The position numbers were made by a program, and so were the translations under genes. Below the pieces are notes generated by a model, which did no database searches, was not told the DNA's origin, and saw only the letters and a program-made list of their open reading frames with translations. A DNA stretch of 64,000 bases, taken from positions 4,290,424 to 4,354,423 of the forward strand of contig CM055198.1 of assembly GCA_029224185.1 (NCBI GenBank). The letters run 5' to 3'. Below are positions 24,947 through 38,221 of the stretch, piece after piece. This DNA is from Karalla daura (Eukaryota > Chordata > Actinopteri > Chaetodontiformes > Leiognathidae). The stretch's first letter is position 1. Every line of letters starts with the position of its first letter.

Positions 24947-26893
24947 AGCGAGCGAGCCCAAACCCACCATTTGGGGTGTGAGCCGCCTCCGGGGTGGCCC
25001 ACGCTCACTGGAAAAAGCAATCCCGATGCCGGATTTGATCCTGGAGCTGAGATATTAAAGCTCGCCGAAAGTGAAAAAAACGACCACCCCGGACCTGTCG
25101 TTTTGGCCGAGATCCCGACCCCGAGCGAGCGAGCCCAAACCCACCATTTGGGGTGTGAGCCGCCTCCGGGGTGGCCCACGCTCACTGGAAAAAGCAATCC
25201 CGATGCCGGGTGTTGTTCCGGAGCTGAGATATTTACCTTCAACGAAAAGGAAAAAAACGACCACCCCGGACCTGTCGTTTTGGCAGAGATCCCGACCCCG
25301 AGCGAGCGAGCCCAAACCCACCATTTGGGGTGTGAGCCGCCTCCGGGGTGGCCCACGCTCACTGGAAAAAGCAATCCCGATGCCGGATTTGATCCTGGAG
25401 CTGAGATATTAAAGCTCGCCGAAAGTGAAAAAAACGACCACCCCGGACCTGTCGTTTTGGCCGAGATCCCGACCCTGAGCGAGCGAGCCCAAACCCACCA
25501 TTTGGGGTGTGAGCCGCCTCCGGGGTGGCCCACGCTCACTGGAAAAAGCAATCCCGATGCCGGATTTGATCCTGGAGCTGAGATATTAAAGCTCGCCGAA
25601 AGTGAAAAAAACGACCACCCCGGACCTGTCGTTTTGGCCGAGATCCCGACCCCGAGCGAGCGAGCCCAAACCCACCATTTGGGGTGTGAGCCGCCTCCGG
25701 GGTGGCCCACGCTCACTGGAAAAAGCAATCCCGATGCCGGATTTGATCCTGGAGCTGAGATATTAAAGCTCGCCGAAAGTGAAAAAAACGACCACCCCGG
25801 ACCTGTCGTTTTGGCCGAGATCCCGACCCCGAGCGAGCGAGCCCAAACCCACAATGTGGGGCGTGAGCCGCCTCCGGGGTGGCCCACGCTCACTGGAAAA
25901 AGCAATCCCGATGCCGGGTGTTGTTCCGGAGCTGAGATATTTACCTTCAACGAAAAGGAAAAAAACGACCACCCCGGACCTGTCGTTTTGGCAGAGATCC
26001 CGACCCCGAGCGAGCGAGCCCAAACCCACCATTTGGGGTGTGAGCCGCCTCCGGGGTGGCCCACGCTCACTGGAAAAAGCAATCCCGATGCCGGATTTGA
26101 TCCTGGAGCTGAGATATTAAAGCTCGCCGAAAGTGAAAAAAACGACCACCCCGGACCTGTCGTTTTGGCCGAGATCCCGACCCCGAGCGAGCGAGCCCAA
26201 ACCCACCATTTGGGGTGTGAGCCGCCTCCGGGGTGGCCCACGCTCACTGGAAAAAGCAATCCCGATGCCGGATTTGATCCTGGAGCTGAGATATTAAAGC
26301 TCGCCGAAAGTGAAAAAAACGACCACCCCGGACCTGTCGTTTTGGCCGAGATCCCGACCCTGAGCGAGCGAGCCCAAACCCACCATTTGGGGTGTGAGCC
26401 GCCTCCGGGGTGGCCCACGCTCACTGGAAAAAGCAATCCCGATGCCGGATTTGATCCTGGAGCTGAGATATTAAAGCTCGCCGAAAGTGAAAAAAACGAC
26501 CACCCCGGACCTGTCGTTTTGGCCGAGATCCCGACCCCGAGCGAGCGAGCCCAAACCCACCATTTGGGGTGTGAGCCGCCTCCGGGGTGGCCCACGCTCA
26601 CTGGAAAAAGCAATCCCGATGCCGGATTTGATCCTGGAGCTGAGATATTAAAGCTCGCCGAAAGTGAAAAAAACGACCACCCCGGACCTGTCGTTTTGGC
26701 AGAGATCCCGACCCCGAGCGAGCGAGCCCAAACCCACCATTTGGGGTGTGAGCCGCCTCCGGGGTGGCCCACGCTCACTGGAAAAAGCAATCCCGATGCC
26801 GGATTTGATCCTGGAGCTGAGATATGAAAGCTCGCCGAAAGTGAAAAAAACGACCACCCCGGACCTGTCGTTTTGGCCGAGATCCCGACCCCG

Positions 26894-27601
26894 AGCGAGC
26901 GAGCCCAAACCCACCATTTGGGGTGTGAGCCGCCTCCGGGGTGGCCCACGCTCACTGGAAAAAGCAATCCCGATGCCGGATTTGATCCTGGAGCTGAGAT
27001 ATTAAAGCTCGCCGAAAGTGAAAAAAACGACCACCCCGGACCTGTCGTTTTGGCCGAGATCCCGACCCCGAGCGAGCGAGCCCAAACCCACCATTTGGGG
27101 TGTGAGCCGCCTCCGGGGTGGCCCACGCTCACTGGAAAAAGCAATCCCGATGCCGGATTTGATCCTGGAGCTGAGATATTAAAGCTCGCCGAAAGTGAAA
27201 AAAACGACCACCCCGGACCTGTCGTTTTGGCCGAGATCCCGACCCCGAGCGAGCGAGCCCAAACCCACCATTTGGGGTGTGAGCCGCCTCCGGGGTGGCC
27301 CACGCTCACTGGAAAAAGCAATCCCGATGCCGGATTTGATCCTGGAGCTGAGATATTAAAGCTCGCCGAAAGTGAAAAAAACGACCACCCCGGACCTGTC
27401 GTTTTGGCAGAGATCCCGACCCCGAGCGAGCGAGCCCAAACCCACCATTTGGGGTGTGAGCCGCCTCCGGGGTGGCCCACGCTCACTGGAAAAAGCAATC
27501 CCGATGCCGGATTTGATCCTGGAGCTGAGATATGAAAGCTCGCCGAAAGTGAAAAAAACGACCACCCCGGACCTGTCGTTTTGGCCGAGATCCCGACCCC
27601 G
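26894..27601 (+). repeat. Four-monomer insertion specific to the second block copy
   Basis: This 708-bp run of A units has the last unit carrying 110G. It looks like a tandem duplicate of the preceding four units (26,186-26,893), with one 176T reverted to 176C. The other two copies of the large block lack it. Confidence 0.78.
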
Positions 27602-27955
27602 AGCGAGCGAGCCCAAACCCACCATTTGGGGTGTGAGCCGCCTCCGGGGTGGCCCACGCTCACTGGAAAAAGCAATCCCGATGCCGGATTTGATCCTGGA
27701 GCTGAGATATTAAAGCTCGCCGAAAGTGAAAAAAACGACCACCCCGGACCTGTCGTTTTGGCCGAGATCCCGACCCCGAGCGAGCGAGCCCAAACCCACC
27801 ATTTGGGGTGTGAGCCGCCTCCGGGGTGGCCCACGCTCACTGGAAAAAGCAATCCCGATGCCGGGTGTTGTTCCGGAGCTGAGATATTTACCTTCAACGA
27901 AAAGGAAAAAAACGACCACCCCGGACCTGTCGTTTTGGCAGAGATCCCGACCCCG

Positions 27956-30900
27956 AGCGAGCGAGCCCAAACCCACCATTTGGGGTGTGAGCCGCCTCCG
28001 GGGTGGCCCACGCTCACTGGAAAAAGCAATCCCGATGCCGGATTTGATCCTGGAGCTGAGATATTAAAGCTCGCCGAAAGTGAAAAAAACGACCACCCCG
28101 GACCTGTCGTTTTGGCCGAGATCCCGACCCTGAGCGAGCGAGCCCAAACCCACCATTTGGGGTGTGAGCCGCCTCCGGGGTGGCCCACGCTCACTGGAAA
28201 AAGCAATCCCGATGCCGGATTTGATCCTGGAGCTGAGATATTAAAGCTCGCCGAAAGTGAAAAAAACGACCACCCCGGACCTGTCGTTTTGGCCGAGATC
28301 CCGACCCCGAGCGAGCGAGCCCAAACCCACCATTTGGGGTGTGAGCCGCCTCCGGGGTGGCCCACGCTCACTGGAAAAAGCAATCCCGATGCCGGATTTG
28401 ATCCTGGAGCTGAGATATTAAAGCTCGCCGAAAGTGAAAAAAACGACCACCCCGGACCTGTCGTTTTGGCCGAGATCCCGACCCCGAGCGAGCGAGCCCA
28501 AACCCACAATGTGGGGCGTGAGCCGCCTCCGGGGTGGCCCACGCTCACTGGAAAAAGCAATCCCGATGCCGGGTGTTGTTCCGGAGCTGAGATATTTACC
28601 TTCAACGAAAAGGAAAAAAACGACCACCCCGGACCTGTCGTTTTGGCAGAGATCCCGACCCCGAGCGAGCGAGCCCAAACCCACCATTTGGGGTGTGAGC
28701 CGCCTCCGGGGTGGCCCACGCTCACTGGAAAAAGCAATCCCGATGCCGGATTTGATCCTGGAGCTGAGATATTAAAGCTCGCCGAAAGTGAAAAAAACGA
28801 CCACCCCGGACCTGTCGTTTTGGCCGAGATCCCGACCCCGAGCGAGCGAGCCCAAACCCACCATTTGGGGTGTGAGCCGCCTCCGGGGTGGCCCACGCTC
28901 ACTGGAAAAAGCAATCCCGAGGCCGGCTTTGATCCTGGAGCTGAGATATTAAAGCTCGCCGAAAGTGAAAAAAACGACCACCCCGGACCTGTCGTTTTGG
29001 CCGAGATCCCGACCCCGAGCGAGCGAGCCCAAACCCACCATTTGGGGTGTGAGCCGCCTCCGGGGTGGCCCAGGCTCACTGGAAAAAGCAATCCCGATGC
29101 CGGATTTGATCCTGGAGCTGAGATATTAAAGCTCGCCGAAAGTGAAAAAAACGACCACCCCGGACCTGTCGTTTTGGCCGAGATCCCGACCCCGAGCGAG
29201 CGAGCCCAAACCCACCATTTGGGGTGTGAGCCGCCTCCGGGGTGGCCCAGGCTCACTGGAAAAAGCAATCCCGATGCCGGATTTGATCCTGGAGCTGAGA
29301 TATTAAAGCTCGCCGAAAGTGAAAAAAACGACCACCCCGGACCTGTCGTTTTGGCCGAGATCCCGACCCCGAGCGAGCGAGCCCAAACCCACCATTTGGG
29401 GTGTGAGCCGCCTCCGGGGTGGCCCACGCTCACTGGAAAAAGCAATCCCGAGGCCGGCTTTGATCCTGGAGCTGAGATATTAAAGCTCGCCGAAAGTGAA
29501 AAAAACGACCACCCCGGACCTGTCGTTTTGGCCGAGATCCCGACCCCGAGCGAGCGAGCCCAAACCCACCATTTGGGGTGTGAGCCGCCTCCGGGGTGGC
29601 CCACGCTCACTGGAAAAAGCAATCCCGAGGCCGGCTTTGATCCTGGAGCTGAGATATTAAAGCTCGCCGAAAGTGAAAAAAACGACCACCCCGGACCTGT
29701 CGTTTTGGCCGAGATCCCGACCCCGAGCGAGCGAGCCCAAACCCACCATTTGGGGTGTGAGCCGCCTCCGGGGTGGCCCACGCTCACTGGAAAAAGCAAT
29801 CCCGATGCCGGGTGTTGTTCCGGAGCTGAGATATTTACCTTCAACGAAAAGGAAAAAAACGACCACCCCGGACCTGTCGTTTTGGCAGAGATCCCGACCC
29901 CGAGCGAGCGAGCCCAAACCCACCATTTGGGGTGTGAGCCGCCTCCGGGGTGGCCCACGCTCACTGGAAAAAGCAATCCCGATGCCGGATTTGATCCTGG
30001 AGCTGAGATATGAAAGCTCGCCGAAAGTGAAAAAAACGACCACCCCGGACCTGTCGTTTTGGCCGAGATCCCGACCCCGAGCGAGCGAGCCCAAACCCAC
30101 CATTTGGGGTGTGAGCCGCCTCCGGGGTGGCCCACGCTCACTGGAAAAAGCAATCCCGATGCCGGATTTGATCCTGGAGCTGAGATATTAAAGCTCGCCG
30201 AAAGTGAAAAAAACGACCACCCCGGACCTGTCGTTTTGGCCGAGAACCCGACCCCGAGCGAGCGAGCCCAAACCCACCATTTGGGGTGTGAGCCGCCTCC
30301 GGGGTGGCCCACGCTCACTGGAAAAAGCAATCCCGATGCCGGATTTGATCCTGGAGCTGAGATATTAAAGCTCGCCGAAAGTGAAAAAAACGACCACCCC
30401 GGACCTGTCGTTTTGGCAGAGATCCCGACCCCGAGCGAGCGAGCCCAAACCCACCATTTGGGGTGTGAGCCGCCTCCGGGGTGGCCCACGCTCACTGGAA
30501 AAAGCAATCCCGATGCCGGATTTGATCCTGGAGCTGAGATATGAAAGCTCGCCGAAAGTGAAAAAAACGACCACCCCGGACCTGTCGTTTTGGCCGAGAT
30601 CCCGACCCTGAGCGAGCGAGCCCAAACCCACCATTTGGGGTGTGAGCCGCCTCCGGGGTGGCCCACGCTCACTGGAAAAAGCAATCCCGATGCCGGATTT
30701 GATCCTGGAGCTGAGATATTAAAGCTCGCCGAAAGTGAAAAAAACGACCACCCCGGACCTGTCGTTTTGGCCGAGATCCCGACCCTGAGCGAGCGAGCCC
30801 AAACCCACCATTTGGGGTGTGAGCCGCCTCCGGGGTGGCCCACGCTCACTGGAAAAAGCAATCCCGATGCCGGATTTGATCCTGGAGCTGAGATATTAAA

Positions 30901-33088
30901 GCTCGCCGAAAGTGAAAAAAACGACCACCCCGGACCTGTCGTTTTGGCCGAGATCCCGACCCCGAGCGAGCGAGCCCAAACCCACCATTTGGGGTGTGAG
31001 CCGCCTCCGGGGTGGCCCACGCTCACTGGAAAAAGCAATCCCGAGGCCGGATTTGATCCTGGAGCTGAGATATTAAAGCTCGCCGAAAGTGAAAAAAACG
31101 ACCACCCCGGACCTGTCGTTTTGGCCGAGATCCCGACCCCGAGCGAGCGAGCCCAAACCCACCATTTGGGGTGTGAGCCGCCTCCGGGGTGGCCCACGCT
31201 CACTGGAAAAAGCAATCCCGATGCCGGATTTGATCCTGGAGCTGAGATATTAAAGCTCGCCGAAAGTGAAAAAAACGACCACCCCGGACCTGTCGTTTTG
31301 GCCGAGATCCCGACCCCGAGCGAGCGAGCCCAAACCCACCATTTGGGGTGTGAGCCGCCTCCGGGGTGGCCCACGCTCACTGGAAAAAGCAATCCCGATG
31401 CCGGATTTGATCCTGGAGCTGAGATATTAAAGCTCGCCGAAAGTGAAAAAAACGACCACCCCGGACCTGTCGTTTTGGCCGAGATCCCGACCCTGAGCGA
31501 GCGAGCCCAAACCCACCATTTGGGGTGTGAGCCGCCTCCGGGGTGGCCCACGCTCACTGGAAAAAGCAATCCCAATGCCGGATTTGATCCTGGAGCTGAG
31601 ATATGAAAGCTCGCCGAAAGTGAAAAAAACGACCACCCCGGACCTGTCGTTTTGGCCGAGATCCCGACCCCGAGCGAGCGAGCCCAAACCCACCATTTGG
31701 GGTGTGAGCCGCCTCCGGGGTGGCCCACGCTCACTGGAAAAAGCAATCCTGATGCCGGATTTGATCCTGGAGCTGAGATATTAAAGCTCGCCGAAAGTGA
31801 AAAAAACGACCACCCCGGACCTGTCGTTTTGGCCGAGAACCCGACCCCGAGCGAGCGAGCCCAAACCCACAATGTGGGGCGTGAGCCGCCTCCGGGGTGG
31901 CCCACGCTCACTGGAAAAAGCAATCCCGATGCCGGGTGTTGTTCCGGAGCTGAGATATTTACCTTCAACGAAAAGGAAAAAAACGACCACCCCGGACCTG
32001 TCGTTTTGGCAGAGATCCCGACCCCGAGCGAGCGAGCCCAAACCCACCATTTGGGGTGTGAGCCGCCTCCGGGGTGGCCCACGCTCACTGGAAAAAGCAA
32101 TCCCGATGCCGGATTTGATCCTGGAGCTGAGATATTAAAGCTCGCCGAAAGTGAAAAAAACGACCACCCCGGACCTGTCGTTTTGGCCGAGATCCCGACC
32201 CCGAGCGAGCGAGCCCAAACCCACCATTTGGGGTGTGAGCCGCCTCCGGGGTGGCCCACGCTCACTGGAAAAAGCAATCCCGATGCCGGATTTGATCCTG
32301 GAGCTGAGATATTAAAGCTCGCCGAAAGTGAAAAAAACGACCACCCCGGACCTGTCGTTTTGGCCGAGATCCCGACCCCGAGCGAGCGAGCCCAAACCCA
32401 CCATTTGGGGTGTGAGCCGCCTCCGGGGTGGCCCACGCTCACTGGAAAAAGCAATCCCGATGCCGGGTGTTGTTCCGGAGCTGAGATATTTACCTTCAAC
32501 GAAAAGGAAAAAAACGACCACCCCGGACCTGTCGTTTTGGCCGAGATCCCGACCCCGAGCGAGCGAGCCCAAACCCACCATTTGGGGTGTGAGCCGCCTC
32601 CGGGGTGGCCCACGCTCACTGGAAAAAGCAATCCCGATGCCGGGTGTTGTTCCGGAGCTGAGATATTTACCTTCAACGAAAAGGAAAAAAACGACCACCC
32701 CGGACCTGTCGTTTTGGCAGAGATCCCGACCCTGAGCGAGCGAGCCCAAACCCACCATTTGGGGTGTGAGCCGCCTCCGGGGTGGCCCACGCTCACTGGA
32801 AAAAGCAATCCCGATGCCGGATTTGATCCTGGAGCTGAGATATTAAAGCTCGCCGAAAGTGAAAAAAACGACCACCCCGGACCTGTCGTTTTGGCCGAGA
32901 TCCCGACCCCGAGCGAGCGAGCCCAATCCCACCATTTGGGGTGTGAGCCGCCTCCGGGGTGGCCCACGCTCACTGGAAAAAGCAATCCCGATGCCGGATT
33001 TGATCCTGGAGCTGAGATATTAAAGCTCGCCGAAAGTGAAAAAAACGACCACCCCGGACCTGTCGTTTTGGCCGAGATCCCGACCCCG
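27956..33088 (+). repeat. 29-monomer tandem duplication, left unit (5,133 bp)
   Basis: The diagnostic order of these 29 monomers repeats in 33,089-38,221. Unique markers keep an exact 5,133-base offset: CCCAATGCC at 31,571 and 36,704, CCTGATGCC near 31,749 and 36,882, and GAGGCCGGATT near 31,043 and 36,176. The match is lost one monomer outside each end, so this is a direct tandem duplication rather than a dispersed copy. Confidence 0.9.
28841..29725 (+). repeat. Five-monomer 81G/56G cassette, copy 2
   Basis: The order 81G, 56G, 56G, 81G, 81G is as in copy 1, but without the GACAAAGC change. It lies inside the left unit of the 5,133-bp tandem duplication. Confidence 0.88.
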
Positions 33089-36000
33089 AGCGAGCGAGCC
33101 CAAACCCACCATTTGGGGTGTGAGCCGCCTCCGGGGTGGCCCACGCTCACTGGAAAAAGCAATCCCGATGCCGGATTTGATCCTGGAGCTGAGATATTAA
33201 AGCTCGCCGAAAGTGAAAAAAACGACCACCCCGGACCTGTCGTTTTGGCCGAGATCCCGACCCTGAGCGAGCGAGCCCAAACCCACCATTTGGGGTGTGA
33301 GCCGCCTCCGGGGTGGCCCACGCTCACTGGAAAAAGCAATCCCGATGCCGGATTTGATCCTGGAGCTGAGATATTAAAGCTCGCCGAAAGTGAAAAAAAC
33401 GACCACCCCGGACCTGTCGTTTTGGCCGAGATCCCGACCCCGAGCGAGCGAGCCCAAACCCACCATTTGGGGTGTGAGCCGCCTCCGGGGTGGCCCACGC
33501 TCACTGGAAAAAGCAATCCCGATGCCGGATTTGATCCTGGAGCTGAGATATTAAAGCTCGCCGAAAGTGAAAAAAACGACCACCCCGGACCTGTCGTTTT
33601 GGCCGAGATCCCGACCCCGAGCGAGCGAGCCCAAACCCACAATGTGGGGCGTGAGCCGCCTCCGGGGTGGCCCACGCTCACTGGAAAAAGCAATCCCGAT
33701 GCCGGGTGTTGTTCCGGAGCTGAGATATTTACCTTCAACGAAAAGGAAAAAAACGACCACCCCGGACCTGTCGTTTTGGCAGAGATCCCGACCCCGAGCG
33801 AGCGAGCCCAAACCCACCATTTGGGGTGTGAGCCGCCTCCGGGGTGGCCCACGCTCACTGGAAAAAGCAATCCCGATGCCGGATTTGATCCTGGAGCTGA
33901 GATATTAAAGCTCGCCGAAAGTGAAAAAAACGACCACCCCGGACCTGTCGTTTTGGCCGAGATCCCGACCCCGAGCGAGCGAGCCCAAACCCACCATTTG
34001 GGGTGTGAGCCGCCTCCGGGGTGGCCCACGCTCACTGGAAAAAGCAATCCCGAGGCCGGCTTTGATCCTGGAGCTGAGATATTAAAGCTCGCCGAAAGTG
34101 AAAAAAACGACCACCCCGGACCTGTCGTTTTGGCCGAGATCCCGACCCCGAGCGAGCGAGCCCAAACCCACCATTTGGGGTGTGAGCCGCCTCCGGGGTG
34201 GCCCAGGCTCACTGGAAAAAGCAATCCCGATGCCGGATTTGATCCTGGAGCTGAGATATTAAAGCTCGCCGAAAGTGAAAAAAACGACCACCCCGGACCT
34301 GTCGTTTTGGCCGAGATCCCGACCCCGAGCGAGCGAGCCCAAACCCACCATTTGGGGTGTGAGCCGCCTCCGGGGTGGCCCAGGCTCACTGGAAAAAGCA
34401 ATCCCGATGCCGGATTTGATCCTGGAGCTGAGATATTAAAGCTCGCCGAAAGTGAAAAAAACGACCACCCCGGACCTGTCGTTTTGGCCGAGATCCCGAC
34501 CCCGAGCGAGCGAGCCCAAACCCACCATTTGGGGTGTGAGCCGCCTCCGGGGTGGCCCACGCTCACTGGAAAAAGCAATCCCGAGGCCGGCTTTGATCCT
34601 GGAGCTGAGATATTAAAGCTCGCCGAAAGTGAAAAAAACGACCACCCCGGACCTGTCGTTTTGGCCGAGATCCCGACCCCGAGCGAGCGAGCCCAAACCC
34701 ACCATTTGGGGTGTGAGCCGCCTCCGGGGTGGCCCACGCTCACTGGAAAAAGCAATCCCGAGGCCGGCTTTGATCCTGGAGCTGAGATATTAAAGCTCGC
34801 CGAAAGTGAAAAAAACGACCACCCCGGACCTGTCGTTTTGGCCGAGATCCCGACCCCGAGCGAGCGAGCCCAAACCCACCATTTGGGGTGTGAGCCGCCT
34901 CCGGGGTGGCCCACGCTCACTGGAAAAAGCAATCCCGATGCCGGGTGTTGTTCCGGAGCTGAGATATTTACCTTCAACGAAAAGGAAAAAAACGACCACC
35001 CCGGACCTGTCGTTTTGGCAGAGATCCCGACCCCGAGCGAGCGAGCCCAAACCCACCATTTGGGGTGTGAGCCGCCTCCGGGGTGGCCCACGCTCACTGG
35101 AAAAAGCAATCCCGATGCCGGATTTGATCCTGGAGCTGAGATATGAAAGCTCGCCGAAAGTGAAAAAAACGACCACCCCGGACCTGTCGTTTTGGCCGAG
35201 ATCCCGACCCCGAGCGAGCGAGCCCAAACCCACCATTTGGGGTGTGAGCCGCCTCCGGGGTGGCCCACGCTCACTGGAAAAAGCAATCCCGATGCCGGAT
35301 TTGATCCTGGAGCTGAGATATTAAAGCTCGCCGAAAGTGAAAAAAACGACCACCCCGGACCTGTCGTTTTGGCCGAGAACCCGACCCCGAGCGAGCGAGC
35401 CCAAACCCACCATTTGGGGTGTGAGCCGCCTCCGGGGTGGCCCACGCTCACTGGAAAAAGCAATCCCGATGCCGGATTTGATCCTGGAGCTGAGATATTA
35501 AAGCTCGCCGAAAGTGAAAAAAACGACCACCCCGGACCTGTCGTTTTGGCAGAGATCCCGACCCCGAGCGAGCGAGCCCAAACCCACCATTTGGGGTGTG
35601 AGCCGCCTCCGGGGTGGCCCACGCTCACTGGAAAAAGCAATCCCGATGCCGGATTTGATCCTGGAGCTGAGATATGAAAGCTCGCCGAAAGTGAAAAAAA
35701 CGACCACCCCGGACCTGTCGTTTTGGCCGAGATCCCGACCCTGAGCGAGCGAGCCCAAACCCACCATTTGGGGTGTGAGCCGCCTCCGGGGTGGCCCACG
35801 CTCACTGGAAAAAGCAATCCCGATGCCGGATTTGATCCTGGAGCTGAGATATTAAAGCTCGCCGAAAGTGAAAAAAACGACCACCCCGGACCTGTCGTTT
35901 TGGCCGAGATCCCGACCCTGAGCGAGCGAGCCCAAACCCACCATTTGGGGTGTGAGCCGCCTCCGGGGTGGCCCACGCTCACTGGAAAAAGCAATCCCGA

Positions 36001-38221
36001 TGCCGGATTTGATCCTGGAGCTGAGATATTAAAGCTCGCCGAAAGTGAAAAAAACGACCACCCCGGACCTGTCGTTTTGGCCGAGATCCCGACCCCGAGC
36101 GAGCGAGCCCAAACCCACCATTTGGGGTGTGAGCCGCCTCCGGGGTGGCCCACGCTCACTGGAAAAAGCAATCCCGAGGCCGGATTTGATCCTGGAGCTG
36201 AGATATTAAAGCTCGCCGAAAGTGAAAAAAACGACCACCCCGGACCTGTCGTTTTGGCCGAGATCCCGACCCCGAGCGAGCGAGCCCAAACCCACCATTT
36301 GGGGTGTGAGCCGCCTCCGGGGTGGCCCACGCTCACTGGAAAAAGCAATCCCGATGCCGGATTTGATCCTGGAGCTGAGATATTAAAGCTCGCCGAAAGT
36401 GAAAAAAACGACCACCCCGGACCTGTCGTTTTGGCCGAGATCCCGACCCCGAGCGAGCGAGCCCAAACCCACCATTTGGGGTGTGAGCCGCCTCCGGGGT
36501 GGCCCACGCTCACTGGAAAAAGCAATCCCGATGCCGGATTTGATCCTGGAGCTGAGATATTAAAGCTCGCCGAAAGTGAAAAAAACGACCACCCCGGACC
36601 TGTCGTTTTGGCCGAGATCCCGACCCTGAGCGAGCGAGCCCAAACCCACCATTTGGGGTGTGAGCCGCCTCCGGGGTGGCCCACGCTCACTGGAAAAAGC
36701 AATCCCAATGCCGGATTTGATCCTGGAGCTGAGATATGAAAGCTCGCCGAAAGTGAAAAAAACGACCACCCCGGACCTGTCGTTTTGGCCGAGATCCCGA
36801 CCCCGAGCGAGCGAGCCCAAACCCACCATTTGGGGTGTGAGCCGCCTCCGGGGTGGCCCACGCTCACTGGAAAAAGCAATCCTGATGCCGGATTTGATCC
36901 TGGAGCTGAGATATTAAAGCTCGCCGAAAGTGAAAAAAACGACCACCCCGGACCTGTCGTTTTGGCCGAGAACCCGACCCCGAGCGAGCGAGCCCAAACC
37001 CACAATGTGGGGCGTGAGCCGCCTCCGGGGTGGCCCACGCTCACTGGAAAAAGCAATCCCGATGCCGGGTGTTGTTCCGGAGCTGAGATATTTACCTTCA
37101 ACGAAAAGGAAAAAAACGACCACCCCGGACCTGTCGTTTTGGCAGAGATCCCGACCCCGAGCGAGCGAGCCCAAACCCACCATTTGGGGTGTGAGCCGCC
37201 TCCGGGGTGGCCCACGCTCACTGGAAAAAGCAATCCCGATGCCGGATTTGATCCTGGAGCTGAGATATTAAAGCTCGCCGAAAGTGAAAAAAACGACCAC
37301 CCCGGACCTGTCGTTTTGGCCGAGATCCCGACCCCGAGCGAGCGAGCCCAAACCCACCATTTGGGGTGTGAGCCGCCTCCGGGGTGGCCCACGCTCACTG
37401 GAAAAAGCAATCCCGATGCCGGATTTGATCCTGGAGCTGAGATATTAAAGCTCGCCGAAAGTGAAAAAAACGACCACCCCGGACCTGTCGTTTTGGCCGA
37501 GATCCCGACCCCGAGCGAGCGAGCCCAAACCCACCATTTGGGGTGTGAGCCGCCTCCGGGGTGGCCCACGCTCACTGGAAAAAGCAATCCCGATGCCGGG
37601 TGTTGTTCCGGAGCTGAGATATTTACCTTCAACGAAAAGGAAAAAAACGACCACCCCGGACCTGTCGTTTTGGCCGAGATCCCGACCCCGAGCGAGCGAG
37701 CCCAAACCCACCATTTGGGGTGTGAGCCGCCTCCGGGGTGGCCCACGCTCACTGGAAAAAGCAATCCCGATGCCGGGTGTTGTTCCGGAGCTGAGATATT
37801 TACCTTCAACGAAAAGGAAAAAAACGACCACCCCGGACCTGTCGTTTTGGCAGAGATCCCGACCCTGAGCGAGCGAGCCCAAACCCACCATTTGGGGTGT
37901 GAGCCGCCTCCGGGGTGGCCCACGCTCACTGGAAAAAGCAATCCCGATGCCGGATTTGATCCTGGAGCTGAGATATTAAAGCTCGCCGAAAGTGAAAAAA
38001 ACGACCACCCCGGACCTGTCGTTTTGGCCGAGATCCCGACCCCGAGCGAGCGAGCCCAATCCCACCATTTGGGGTGTGAGCCGCCTCCGGGGTGGCCCAC
38101 GCTCACTGGAAAAAGCAATCCCGATGCCGGATTTGATCCTGGAGCTGAGATATTAAAGCTCGCCGAAAGTGAAAAAAACGACCACCCCGGACCTGTCGTT
38201 TTGGCCGAGATCCCGACCCCG
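33089..38221 (+). repeat. 29-monomer tandem duplication, right unit (5,133 bp)
   Basis: This is the second copy of 27,956-33,088. The junction lies in a plain A monomer near 33,089-33,265, where the left unit's end (AATCCCACC unit at about 32,925) meets the right unit's start. I saw no difference between the copies among the diagnostic sites I checked, which suggests a very recent event, but I did not compare every base. Confidence 0.9.
33974..34858 (+). repeat. Five-monomer 81G/56G cassette, copy 3
   Basis: This is exactly 5,133 bases from copy 2, as expected from the tandem duplication that carried it. Confidence 0.88.

Larger units (their letters stand above)
24947..30610 (+). repeat. 32-monomer block, second copy of the 28-monomer block
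   Basis: It has the same monomer order as 4,957-9,912 and 39,638-44,593, except for four extra monomers at 26,894-27,601. It includes the rare-variant cassette at 28,841-29,725. Its right part (from 27,956) also belongs to the 29-monomer tandem duplication. Confidence 0.86.
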
